A DNA stretch of 42,765 bases from Polaromonas sp. (GTDB lineage: Bacteria; Pseudomonadota; Gammaproteobacteria; Burkholderiales; Burkholderiaceae_C): positions 1 to 42,765 of the forward strand of contig JAIPCZ010000022.1 in NCBI GenBank assembly GCA_021737975.1. Reading direction: 5' to 3'. This document shows positions 1 to 7,575 of this stretch, piece by piece. The notes below the pieces were generated by a model. The model searched no databases and had not been told where the DNA came from. It saw nothing but the letters and a program-made list of their open reading frames with translations. Position 1 is the stretch's first letter. Each line of letters opens with the position of its first letter. The position numbers and the translations under genes were made by a program.

Positions 1-2
1 CG

Positions 3-161
3 CTGCCGCTCCTGAGCCTGGCGCTCGGTGTGAGCACGGCCTCCACCGCGCTGCTGGTGCTGGCCTTTGCGCTGCAATACCTGGGCCTGCTGGCCGAGCG
101 CTGGTTCTTCTTTGCGCAGGCCAACCACCCGCAAAATCTGTATTACCAGACCATTTCCTGA
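3..161 (+). CDS. DmsC/NrfD-like membrane anchor subunit, C-terminal end (partial)
   Basis: The first 159 bases are open in one frame and encode 52 residues ending at a TGA; the start lies outside the window. The peptide has a hydrophobic, Leu/Ala-rich membrane segment followed by a short tail reading AERWFFFAQANHPQNLYYQ. This ending is typical of the DmsC family, the quinol-oxidising membrane anchor of DMSO-reductase-type molybdoenzymes, where the last helix is followed by a conserved WFFFA..HPQNLYY tail. By family knowledge it would pass electrons between quinone and an iron-sulfur subunit. The partner subunits would lie upstream, outside the window, so the substrate cannot be named. Confidence 0.72.
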   Translation: MPLLSLALGVSTASTALLVLAFALQYLGLLAERWFFFAQANHPQNLYYQTIS

Positions 162-502
162 GCACGTCGGTCGGTGCCTTTGTCGGCGACATGCTCAGCG
201 AGGTGAGCGCACTCGGGCTCGTGCCCTAGGGCGAGGTGCGCGTGGACAAACCTTTCACCGAGATCCTCGCAGCCAGGGCGGCGTCTCAATCGGACCTGAT
301 CGTGACGGGCAGTCGCGGCGAGCCAGGCATCGATTCCGTGGCCGACGCGATTCGTGCGCTCGGCCGCCGCGCCCTGCCGCGGATGCCTGACGTCTCCAGC
401 CCGACGGTGGTGGAAGCCCATGCAGACCGTGGGCTGGCGGTGGCGCTATGGTCAACCTATGCGCGCTGGGCGCCAGGTCACCATTTTCCAATTGCCCCTT
501 GA
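162..502 (+). pseudogene. Decayed universal-stress-protein-like fragment
   Basis: This gene-poor stretch holds one frame with a recognisable but broken product. Reading in frame from about 167, the translation runs through GDMLSEVSALGLVP, hits a TAG at 227-229, then continues GEVRVDKPFTEILAARA and SDLIVTGSRGEPG. The second part resembles the C-terminal half of universal stress proteins, where an [AS]DLIV.GSRG stretch forms the nucleotide-binding loop. The expected C-terminal strand is not recognisable; the frame runs on with low-complexity sequence to 502. I infer a remnant with an in-frame stop. The alternative is that no gene exists here and the likeness is chance. Confidence 0.35.
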
Positions 503-620
503 AGCAATCATCAACTTCTATATCATCGATTGAAATGAGGCGCATGTGCTGGCTAGATTTGCGCTCGCATGGCGTCGCCTGAAGGTCGCTGACATACCCA
601 ACACATGAAGGAAATTCAAC

Positions 621-1727
621 ATGAAAAATAGCTCTGGAACAAGAAGAATCGCCGTGATCGCCGGGGACGGCATTGGCAAGGAAGTCATGCCCGAGGGGCT
701 GCGTGTGCTGGAGGCCGCCGCGGTGAAGTACGGCATCGATCTGCAGTTTGACCATTTTGACTTTTCGAGCTGGGATTATTTTGAGAAGCACGGCAAGATG
801 CTGCCCGGAGACTGGAAAGACCAGATTGGCGGCCATGACGCCATTTACTTTGGCGCGGTCGGCTGGCCCGACAAGATTGCCGACCACGTGTCGCTCTGGG
901 GTTCCCTGCTGCTGTTCCGGCGTGAATTTGACCAGTACATCAACCTGCGACCCGCGCGCCTGATGCCCGGCATCATTGCGCCGGTCGTGCGCCGCGACGG
1001 CAGCCCGCGCCTGCCCGGCGAAATCGACTTTTACATCGTCCGCGAGAACACCGAAGGCGAGTACTCCAGCATTGGCGGCAAGGCGTTTCCCGGCACCGAG
1101 CGCGAGTTCGTGCTGCAGGAGTCGGTGTTCACCCGCATCGGTGTCGACCGGGTGCTGAAATTTGCCTTTGAACTGGCGCAAACCCGGCCCAAAAAGCACC
1201 TGACCAGCGCGACCAAGTCCAACGGCATCTCGATCTCCATGCCCTACTGGGACGAGCGTGTTGTCGAGATGGCGAAGAATTATCCCGGCATCCAGCTTGA
1301 CAAGTTCCACATCGACATCCTGACCGCGCATTTTGTGCAGCGCCCCGACTTTTTCGACGTGGTGGTGGCCAGCAACCTGTTTGGCGACATCCTGAGCGAC
1401 CTGGGGCCGGCCTGCACCGGCACCATTGGCATTGCGCCGAGTGCCAACCTCAACCCGGAGCGCAAGTTTCCCTCGCTGTTCGAGCCGGTGCATGGCTCCG
1501 CGCCCGACATTGCGGGGCGCAACATTGCCAACCCGATTGGCCAGATTTGGTGCGGCGCCATGATGCTGGACTTCCTGGGGCACAAGGACGCGCATGACGG
1601 CATTCTGGCGGCGATTGAACAGGTGCTGGTCCCGGAAAACAAGGCGCCCCGCACGCCAGACCTGGGTGGCAAGGCCAGCACCACTGACGTGGGCAAAGCC
1701 ATCGCCGCTGCGCTGGCTTCGCGCTAG
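621..1727 (+). CDS. ttuC: Tartrate dehydrogenase/decarboxylase family (TtuC/DmlA-like)
   Basis: A 368-residue NAD-dependent beta-hydroxyacid oxidative decarboxylase of the isocitrate/isopropylmalate dehydrogenase superfamily. The N-terminal AVIAGDGIGKEV (11-22), RENTEGEY (141-148), the lysine of TSATKSNG (199) and the metal-binding signature starting NLFGDILSDLGP (252-263) are all present. Length and the SLWGSLLLFR block fit tartrate dehydrogenase (EC 1.1.1.93), a group that also acts on D-malate and meso-tartrate, rather than LeuB or Icd. The ATG at 621 is preceded by a GAAGGAA ribosome-binding site. The gene stands alone on its strand behind a 118-base gap. Which substrate (tartrate or D-malate) is used cannot be read from sequence; the nearby tricarboxylate carrier suggests an organism that uses di- and tricarboxylates. 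Confidence 0.88.
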   Translation: MKNSSGTRRIAVIAGDGIGKEVMPEGLRVLEAAAVKYGIDLQFDHFDFSSWDYFEKHGKMLPGDWKDQIGGHDAIYFGAVGWPDKIADHVSLWGSLLLFRREFDQYINLRPARLMPGIIAPVVRRDGSPRLPGEIDFYIVRENTEGEYSSIGGKAFPGTEREFVLQESVFTRIGVDRVLKFAFELAQTRPKKHLTSATKSNGISISMPYWDERVVEMAKNYPGIQLDKFHIDILTAHFVQRPDFFDVVVASNLFGDILSDLGPACTGTIGIAPSANLNPERKFPSLFEPVHGSAPDIAGRNIANPIGQIWCGAMMLDFLGHKDAHDGILAAIEQVLVPENKAPRTPDLGGKASTTDVGKAIAAALASR

Positions 1728-1784
1728 CTTTTCCTGCCGCACGCCGCCATGGCGGCAGCCGCCGCGTCGACTACCATTGGCCGC

Positions 1785-2348
1785 ATGGATGCATTCTTGA
1801 TTTCTACCGGTATCGTCGCCCTGGCCGAAATGGGCGACAAGACACAGCTGCTGGCGCTGGTGCTGGCGCTGCGCTTTCGCAAACCCTGGCCCATCGTGAT
1901 GGGCATTCTGGTGGCCACGCTGGCCAACCATGCGCTGGCCGGTGCCGTCGGGGCCTGGGTTACCACCGTGCTCGGGCCCGATGTGCTGCGCTGGGTGCTG
2001 GGCGCCTCGTTCATCGCGATGGCGGTGTGGATGCTGATTCCGGACAAGCTCGACGACGAGGAGGCCGGCAAACCGCCACGCCTGGGCGTCTTTGGCACCA
2101 CCGTGGTGGCCTTTTTCCTGGCGGAAATGGGTGACAAAACCCAGGTCGCGACCATCATGCTGGCGGCCCAGTACACCAGCACGGTGCTGGTGGTGGCGGG
2201 CACCACACTGGGCATGATGCTGGCCAATGCGCCGGTGGTCTGGCTCGGCGAGCGCATGACGCGGCTGGTGCCGCTGCGCGTGGTGCACCTGGTGTCGGCC
2301 GCGATCTTCATGGCCCTGGGGCTGTGGGCCCTGCTGGGCCCGGCTTGA
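1785..2348 (+). CDS. TMEM165/GDT1-family cation exporter
   Basis: A 187-residue membrane protein with the two hallmark E-x-G-D-K-T motifs of the GDT1 family, EMGDKTQLL near the N-terminus and EMGDKTQVA in the second half, each in a hydrophobic helix. The family (bacterial MneA, yeast Gdt1, human TMEM165) exports Mn2+ or Ca2+ across the cytoplasmic membrane by exchange. About six membrane helices in two inverted halves, with a short acidic linker (DKLDDEEAGK) between them, agree with the usual topology. I prefer the ATG at 1785 (MDAFLIST) because family members begin there; an in-frame ATG at 1749 would add an Ala-rich leader. No room remains upstream for a yybP-ykoY manganese riboswitch. Confidence 0.85.
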   Translation: MDAFLISTGIVALAEMGDKTQLLALVLALRFRKPWPIVMGILVATLANHALAGAVGAWVTTVLGPDVLRWVLGASFIAMAVWMLIPDKLDDEEAGKPPRLGVFGTTVVAFFLAEMGDKTQVATIMLAAQYTSTVLVVAGTTLGMMLANAPVVWLGERMTRLVPLRVVHLVSAAIFMALGLWALLGPA

Positions 2349-2355
2349 GGCGGGG

Positions 2356-4467
2356 TCAGGGCTGGCTGACAAACCTGGCGATGTCGACCTCGTCGATCTG
2401 CTCGGGCAGCAGGTATTTGTCGGCGTAGCGCTTGTAGACCCCCGAGGTCAGCAGCAGATCGAACAGCACCGGATCGATATGCCCGTCCTTCTTGAAAAAT
2501 GACAGGATCTTGATCGACTCGGACAGGGTCTTGGCCTTCTTGTAGGGCCGGTCGCAGGCGGTCAGGGCCTCGAAAATGTCGGCAATGGCCATGATCCGCA
2601 TGGGCACGGTGAGCTCGGCTGCGGTGAGCTTGCGCGGGTAGCCGCTGCCGGTCAGCGTCTCGTGGTGGGTGCCGGCGTACTCGGGCACCCTTTTGAGGTT
2701 TTTCGGCAGCGGCAGCTGCTCCAGCATCACCAGGCTGTGGATGACGTGCTCGTTGATCTTGAAGCGTTCTTCCTCAGTGAGCGTGCCGCGCCCGACGCTG
2801 AGGTTGTAGAGCTCGCCGTAGTTGTAGAGGTGCTCGGGCACGTTGACCTTGAAGCCCCACTTGGGGTCGAGCACGCGCAGGTCGGTGCGCGCGATGATGT
2901 GATGCGGCTTGTCGTCGATCAGCCGCTCGGTGGCGGGCAGCTCGGCGGGTTCACCGCTGTAGCGCTTGGACTCGTCGTGGGACAGGCCGATGCGGTCGTC
3001 GAAGTGACGCTGCCAGGTCTCTGCGGCAATGGCTTTCAGGCGCTCCAGTTTTTCCGGCGCCATGTATTCGCCGCCCATATTGCATTCGGCGACAAAGGCG
3101 AAGTCGTCGGACAGTGCGGCCTTGCGGGCCTGATAGGCAGCGTTCGCCTGCTGCGGGTCGGCGCCTGCAGCCACAGCTTCGAGTTGGGCGATTTTGGCGT
3201 CGCGCAGCAGCACGTCGAAGCGCACGCGCACATCATGGATGCGGTTGTAAATGGTCTCCAGCTTGGTGGCCTTGTCGACCACGTACTCGGGGGTGGTGAC
3301 CTTGCCGCAGTCGTGCAGCCACGCGCCGATCCGGAACTCGCGCCATTCGTCGTCGGTCTTGAAGGCAAAGTCGGCCAGCACGCCCTCCTTGACCTGGCAG
3401 GCTTCCTCCGCCAGCATCATGCCGAGTTCAGGCACCCGTTCGCAGTGGCCGCCGGTGTAGGGGCTCTTGGCGTCAATGGCGCCTGCCATGATCTTGATCA
3501 TCGAGTCCATCAAGGCCTTTTGCGCCTCCAGCAAACGCTGCTGGTCGATCGCCACCGCCGCCGAACTGGAAAAGGCTTCCGCCAGCGCCATGCGGTCGTT
3601 CGACGGCTCGGGCTTGCCGGGCGCCAGGAAGTTGCAGACGATCCCGACCAGGGTGCTGTCGCTCGAGCGCAGCGGCACGGCGACCAGTTGCACTGGCCGC
3701 TTGCCGTAACGTTCGTCAAGGAACTCCATGCCCCCGGGTCGCGGGAAAGCGATGGTCAGAAGACTGGTTGCGCTCTGGTTCTTGAAGGCCGCGGCCACCG
3801 GATGTGCGGCGTCGCTCAGGGCGATGTCCTGCCAGGCATTGGGTTGTGGCCCGCCCTCTTTGGTCCAGCGCTGCGAGGCCTGCTTGAGCTGGTTCAGGCC
3901 CTCGTCGTGCAGATAGATCACGCCGCCGTCCCCTTCCAGGGCCTCGCGCATCTCGTGCAGCACCTTGCCCAGCAGCTTGCCAAAATCGCGCTCGCCCGAC
4001 AGCGCCAGGCTGACCCGCATGAATTTCTGGATCGTGTTTTTCATTTGACGCATGGCGCGCCCCAGGCCGAAAATTTCACGGATCGGTGTGTCCAGGGGGA
4101 TGTCGGTCTTGAAATCCAGCACGCGAATCACGGCGGCCTGCTCCTTCAGGATGTCGAGCTTGCCGGCGATGCGCCGCGCCAGCCACCATGCCAGCGGCAA
4201 GGACGCCAGCATTGCCAGCAGCACTGCCAGGGCCAGGGACTGTCCGGCCAGCCGGACGCCGCCCGCCAGCTGGTCTGCCGGCAGCGCGGCCAGGGCCTGC
4301 ATTTCATGGCGCGTGTAGAGCCACAAGCCCAGCAGAATGGCCAATTGGGCCGGGATGAACAGCGCGGCGATGTGGTAGTGAAAGGGGTGGTTGTTCCAGA
4401 GGTTCTGGGCCTTTTTGGCCGGAGCGGCTGGGGCGGAGCCGGTTGCAGTGGCAGTTTGGGTGGACAT
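2356..4467 (-). CDS. Membrane-anchored HD-GYP cyclic-di-GMP phosphodiesterase-like protein
   Basis: A 703-residue protein: two membrane helices (about 31-51 and 77-97) flanking a short periplasmic loop, a HAMP-like linker (about 100-152), a GAF-like sensor region (about 155-310) and an HD-GYP output domain (about 325-690). Catalytic signatures are present: H385-D386 in WLHDCGK and HHETLTGSGYP (601-611). HD-GYP proteins hydrolyse cyclic-di-GMP to pGpG or GMP. An unusual segment of about 150 residues (about 411-560) separates the HD and GYP blocks. The ATG at 4467 has a GGAGA box about 7 bases upstream; the longer frame before it only overlaps the upstream DHH gene in another frame. It follows that gene by 32 bases on the same strand, so co-transcription is likely. 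Confidence 0.85.
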   Translation of the reverse strand: MSTQTATATGSAPAAPAKKAQNLWNNHPFHYHIAALFIPAQLAILLGLWLYTRHEMQALAALPADQLAGGVRLAGQSLALAVLLAMLASLPLAWWLARRIAGKLDILKEQAAVIRVLDFKTDIPLDTPIREIFGLGRAMRQMKNTIQKFMRVSLALSGERDFGKLLGKVLHEMREALEGDGGVIYLHDEGLNQLKQASQRWTKEGGPQPNAWQDIALSDAAHPVAAAFKNQSATSLLTIAFPRPGGMEFLDERYGKRPVQLVAVPLRSSDSTLVGIVCNFLAPGKPEPSNDRMALAEAFSSSAAVAIDQQRLLEAQKALMDSMIKIMAGAIDAKSPYTGGHCERVPELGMMLAEEACQVKEGVLADFAFKTDDEWREFRIGAWLHDCGKVTTPEYVVDKATKLETIYNRIHDVRVRFDVLLRDAKIAQLEAVAAGADPQQANAAYQARKAALSDDFAFVAECNMGGEYMAPEKLERLKAIAAETWQRHFDDRIGLSHDESKRYSGEPAELPATERLIDDKPHHIIARTDLRVLDPKWGFKVNVPEHLYNYGELYNLSVGRGTLTEEERFKINEHVIHSLVMLEQLPLPKNLKRVPEYAGTHHETLTGSGYPRKLTAAELTVPMRIMAIADIFEALTACDRPYKKAKTLSESIKILSFFKKDGHIDPVLFDLLLTSGVYKRYADKYLLPEQIDEVDIARFVSQP

Positions 4468-4499
4468 GGGTGGGTTCTCCGAAAGTTCTAAGGTGCGGT

Positions 4500-5432
4500 T
4501 CAGCCGTCGGCATTGATGCGCTGGATCAGGATCTTGATGACCTCGTCGGCATGGTCGTTGGTGATCTGGCAGGTGCCGGCGGCCTGGTGGCCCCCGCCGC
4601 CAAACGCCAGCATCAGATTGCCCACATGGGTCTTGCTGCTTCGGTCCAGCACCGACTTGCCCACGGCCAGCACGGTGTTCTGCTGCTGCATGCCCGGCAT
4701 CACGTGCATGGAAATATTGGCTGTGGGAAAAAGCGCGTAAATCATGAAGCGGTTGACCACCCACACTGTGTCTTCGCGGCGCAGATCGAGCACGACCAGA
4801 TTGCCGTGCTGGCGGGCACAGCGCAGGATCTGTTCACGGGCGCGCCCGGCATGCTCGGCATACAGCGTCACGCGCTCCTGCACATCGGGCATGGCCAGAA
4901 TCTGGTCGATGCCGAGCTGCCCGCAGTGCTTGATCAAGTCCATCATCAACTGGTAGTTGCTGATACGAAAGTCGCGGAAACGGCCCAGTCCGGTGCGCGA
5001 ATCCATCACGAAGTTCAGCAGCGTCCAGCCTGTGGGGTTCAGAATTTCGTCACGCGCATACTGGGCGGAATCCGCCTTGTCGACCGCGTCCATCAAGGTG
5101 TCGGTGATGCGCGGGAAGGCCGCCTTGCCGCCGAAATGCCGGTAGACCACCCGGGCCGCCGACGGGGCATGCGCCTCGATGATGTAGTTGGCCGGTTTTT
5201 CGGTGTTGCGCGTGTCCTCGGACTCATGGTGGTCGAGCACCAGATAGGCGTCAGGCGTGTAGGGCAGGTTGGTGGTGATGTCGCGCCCGGTGATCCTGAT
5301 CTTGCCGTCCTGCATGTCTTTCGGGTGCACAAACAACACCTCGTCGATCATGCCGAGCTCGCTGAGCAGGACGCCGCATACCAGCCCATCGAAGTCGCTG
5401 CGGGTGACGAGACGGTATTTGGTCTGGCTCAA
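4500..5432 (-). CDS. DHH/DHHA1-family phosphoesterase (exopolyphosphatase/NrnA-like)
   Basis: A 310-residue protein with the DHH superfamily layout: RSDFDGLVCG at the N-terminus (the first metal-binding Asp pair), LVLDHHES in the middle and the DHHA1 substrate-binding motif GGGGHQAAGT near the C-terminus. Relatives include bacterial nano-RNase/pAp-phosphatase NrnA and exopolyphosphatase-like enzymes, Mn2+-dependent enzymes cleaving short nucleotides or phosphoesters. The start is a TTG at 5432-5430, supported by a GAGGGAG ribosome-binding site a few bases upstream; the GTG inside that box would meet a stop at once. It lies directly upstream of the HD-GYP gene, so pGpG is an attractive but unproven substrate. 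Confidence 0.8.
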   Translation of the reverse strand: MSQTKYRLVTRSDFDGLVCGVLLSELGMIDEVLFVHPKDMQDGKIRITGRDITTNLPYTPDAYLVLDHHESEDTRNTEKPANYIIEAHAPSAARVVYRHFGGKAAFPRITDTLMDAVDKADSAQYARDEILNPTGWTLLNFVMDSRTGLGRFRDFRISNYQLMMDLIKHCGQLGIDQILAMPDVQERVTLYAEHAGRAREQILRCARQHGNLVVLDLRREDTVWVVNRFMIYALFPTANISMHVMPGMQQQNTVLAVGKSVLDRSSKTHVGNLMLAFGGGGHQAAGTCQITNDHADEVIKILIQRINADG

Positions 5433-5506
5433 GGCACTCCCTCTTTTTGGTGTTTCAGAACGGCAGACGCATCATAAACAAGAATGTTTCAGCCGCGTCA
5501 CGGGGT

Positions 5507-6130
5507 TCACCCCGGTCGCGCGCTCAGACCTTCAAAACAGGTGCTCATGACCAGCCCAATGATTTCCTCGTCGCTGTGCAAGGCGCTCATTTTCAGAAAC
5601 TCCAGCACCGGGTCGCAGGCGCGTGCATACAGCGTGTACAGCACGGCAATGGCTGGCAGCCTGGGGTTGAGGCTGCCCTGCGCCTGTGCCGCCTCGATCC
5701 AGCCGCCGAGCTTGTCGCTGACCTCGATCAAACCGTCCATGTAGGCGCTGTTGCCGACCAGCGCCGCGCGCAGGCTGGAATTCTGGCTCGGCAGGGACGG
5801 CATTTCGCCCGCTAGTTTGAGGCCCATGGTCCAGGCCACCACGGCGCGCAAATTGTCCATGGGGGCTGCCGTTGGCGGCAGGCTGTCCAGAAATGCCTGG
5901 GCCCGGTGCATCACGCTCACCATGGCGGCCGCGGCCAGGTCTTCCTTGCTGGGGAAGTGTTTGTACAGGCTGGCCTTGGCAATGCCCACGTCCGCCGCCA
6001 CCTCGTCGACGGTCATGGCCTCAAAACCCTTGCTGGCCAGCAAATGGTTGACCGTCTTGATAATGGCGTCCTCGCGCGCCTGCAGCATTTGCGCCTTGAA
6101 AGAGACCCTGGGACCGTTGCGAGTAACCAT
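5507..6130 (-). CDS. TetR/AcrR-family transcriptional regulator
   Basis: A 207-residue protein with an N-terminal TetR helix-turn-helix: MTVDEVAADVGIAKASLYKHF carries the tripartite pattern ending in the recognition helix and KHF/YHF signature. The C-terminal part is an all-helical ligand/dimer domain without a recognisable subclass. I chose the ATG at 6130 (MVTRNGPR); an in-frame TTG at 6157 would add nine residues and neither has a clear ribosome-binding site, so a leaderless or weakly translated message is possible. It is transcribed divergently from the lipid-modification operon across a 116-base AT-rich gap that holds an 8-bp inverted repeat. The likely job is repression of that operon and of itself, relieved by a lipid-like or stress ligand. 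Confidence 0.88.
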   Translation of the reverse strand: MVTRNGPRVSFKAQMLQAREDAIIKTVNHLLASKGFEAMTVDEVAADVGIAKASLYKHFPSKEDLAAAAMVSVMHRAQAFLDSLPPTAAPMDNLRAVVAWTMGLKLAGEMPSLPSQNSSLRAALVGNSAYMDGLIEVSDKLGGWIEAAQAQGSLNPRLPAIAVLYTLYARACDPVLEFLKMSALHSDEEIIGLVMSTCFEGLSARPG

Positions 6131-6180
6131 ATGGAAATTGTTGCTTTTGGTTTGCAAAAAATGAAATCGTCGGGTGCAAT

Positions 6181-6215
6181 AATACTATCAAGTTAATTTG
6201 TGACCAAATAGTATT
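6181..6215. promoter_or_regulatory. Inverted repeat between tetR-like gene and operon; candidate operator
   Basis: AATACTAT (6181-6188) and ATAGTATT (6208-6215) are exact inverted copies separated by 19 bases, in an AT-rich island within otherwise GC-rich DNA. The site lies 31 bases before the GTG of the oxidoreductase gene and about 50 bases before the regulator's ATG, so one bound dimer pair could cover both promoters. TetR-type regulators usually bind such palindromes, which makes it the best candidate operator. No footprint or second copy in the window supports it further. Confidence 0.5.
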
Positions 6216-6246
6216 TAAATAGCATTCACGGTCTAAAGGAATAAAC

Positions 6247-7575
6247 GTGTCGTTGAAAGTTGCCATCGTGGGTTCAGGGATCTCTGGTCTGGCGGCCGCG
6301 CATGCGCTCTCAGGCCGGGCCGAGCTGAGCCTGTTCGAGGCGGGAGCCCACTTTGGCGGTCATACCCACACCGTGGATGTGACGCTGCCCACGCCTCAAG
6401 GCCCGGTCACACACGGGGTGGACACCGGCTTTCTGGTGCTCAACGAGCGCACCTATCCCAATTTGCTCAGACTGTTTGCCGAGCTCGGCGTGGTCACCGC
6501 CAAGTCTGACATGTCGTTTTCGGTGCAGGCCTTCGACCCCGTCCACGAGCGGGCCCTGGAGTGGAGCGGCTGCAATCTCGACACGGTGTTTGCCCAGCGC
6601 AGCAACTTGCTGAATGGCCGCTTTTGGGGCATGTTGCGCGACCTGCTGCGCTTCAACACACTCACCACCCGTATTGCCGATAGCGGCACCGAGGCTGAAC
6701 TGGCGCAGCCGCTGGGGGACTTCTTGCGCGAGCACCGTTTCGGCAGTGCCTTTTGCGACTGGTATTTTTTGCCCATGATGGCTTGCATCTGGAGTTGCCC
6801 CACAGCCCAGATGCTGCAGTTTCCGGTGGCGACCATGGTGCGCTTTTGCCACAACCATGGTTTGCTTCAAGTCACCAACCGGCCCCAGTGGTGGACCGTG
6901 CAGGGCGGCGCCAGACAGTATGTCGACAAGATCATCGCCAGGATTCAGGACAAGCGCCTGAACAGCCCGGTGCGCCGAATCGAGTCCGTCGACGCCACAT
7001 CCACTCAGGCTGCCGGTGTGTGTATCAGCACCGACGCCGGCCAGGCGCACTTTGACAAGGTCATCATCGCCACCCACGCCGACCAGGCCCTGGCCCTGCT
7101 CGCCTCCCCCACCTCGCTTGAGCTAAATACACTGGGCGCCATTCGCACCCAGCCCAACCATGCCGTGTTGCATACCGACGTCTCGGTGCTGCCCAAGCGC
7201 CAGGCCGCCTGGGCCGCCTGGAATTACGAGCGTGCACCCGCCACGGACAGGGAAAATGGCCGGGTTTGCCTGCATTACCTGATCAACCGCTTGCAGCCCC
7301 TGCCCTGGCAGCAACCGGTGCTGGTGTCGCTGAACCCCGCGCGCGACATCGATCCGGCCAAGATTCTGGGCCGCTATGACTACGCGCATCCGGTGTTCGA
7401 CCAGGCCGCGGTGGCAGCGCAAGGCCGGATGCCCCAGTTGCAGGGCCGACAGAGCCGTTATTATTACTGTGGCGCCTGGATGGGTTACGGCTTCCACGAA
7501 GACGGCCTCAAGGCTGGCCTGGCGGCGGCGCAAAAACTGCTGGCTGACCTGCCGGCCCCGGGGGCGCCGGCATGA
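6247..7575 (+). CDS. NAD(P)/FAD-dependent oxidoreductase (COG2907, amine-oxidase-like)
   Basis: A 442-residue flavoprotein. The N-terminal Rossmann motif VAIVGSGISGLAAAHAL (5-21) and the following acidic residue in LFEAG (E31) bind FAD; the C-terminal block YYCGAWMGYGFHEDGLKAGL is the usual second flavin contact of this family. Related to amine oxidases and phytoene-desaturase-like enzymes. The start is GTG at 6247 with an AAAGGA box 6 bases upstream. It is the first gene of an eight-gene operon and overlaps the next by ATGA. The COG2907 + DUF1365 + Cfa-like trio recurs in many Proteobacteria and in Rhodobacter belongs to the singlet-oxygen (sigma-E/ChrR) response, so oxidation of a membrane fatty acid is the likely role; the exact reaction is not established from sequence. 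Confidence 0.85.
   Translation: MSLKVAIVGSGISGLAAAHALSGRAELSLFEAGAHFGGHTHTVDVTLPTPQGPVTHGVDTGFLVLNERTYPNLLRLFAELGVVTAKSDMSFSVQAFDPVHERALEWSGCNLDTVFAQRSNLLNGRFWGMLRDLLRFNTLTTRIADSGTEAELAQPLGDFLREHRFGSAFCDWYFLPMMACIWSCPTAQMLQFPVATMVRFCHNHGLLQVTNRPQWWTVQGGARQYVDKIIARIQDKRLNSPVRRIESVDATSTQAAGVCISTDAGQAHFDKVIIATHADQALALLASPTSLELNTLGAIRTQPNHAVLHTDVSVLPKRQAAWAAWNYERAPATDRENGRVCLHYLINRLQPLPWQQPVLVSLNPARDIDPAKILGRYDYAHPVFDQAAVAAQGRMPQLQGRQSRYYYCGAWMGYGFHEDGLKAGLAAAQKLLADLPAPGAPA

Noticed and set aside
1728-1784. Manganese (yybP-ykoY) riboswitch before the GDT1-family gene
   Set aside because: The gap is too short and shows no matching conserved loop.
255-2372. 705-codon open frame on the minus strand opposite the tartrate dehydrogenase and GDT1 genes
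   Set aside because: Long antisense frame created by GC-rich codon use; rich in His, Gln, Gly and Arg with no family motif, and both plus-strand genes have clear motifs.
2662-4491. 609-codon plus-strand frame opposite the HD-GYP gene
   Set aside because: Antisense shadow; composition is low-complexity and the minus strand carries intact catalytic motifs.
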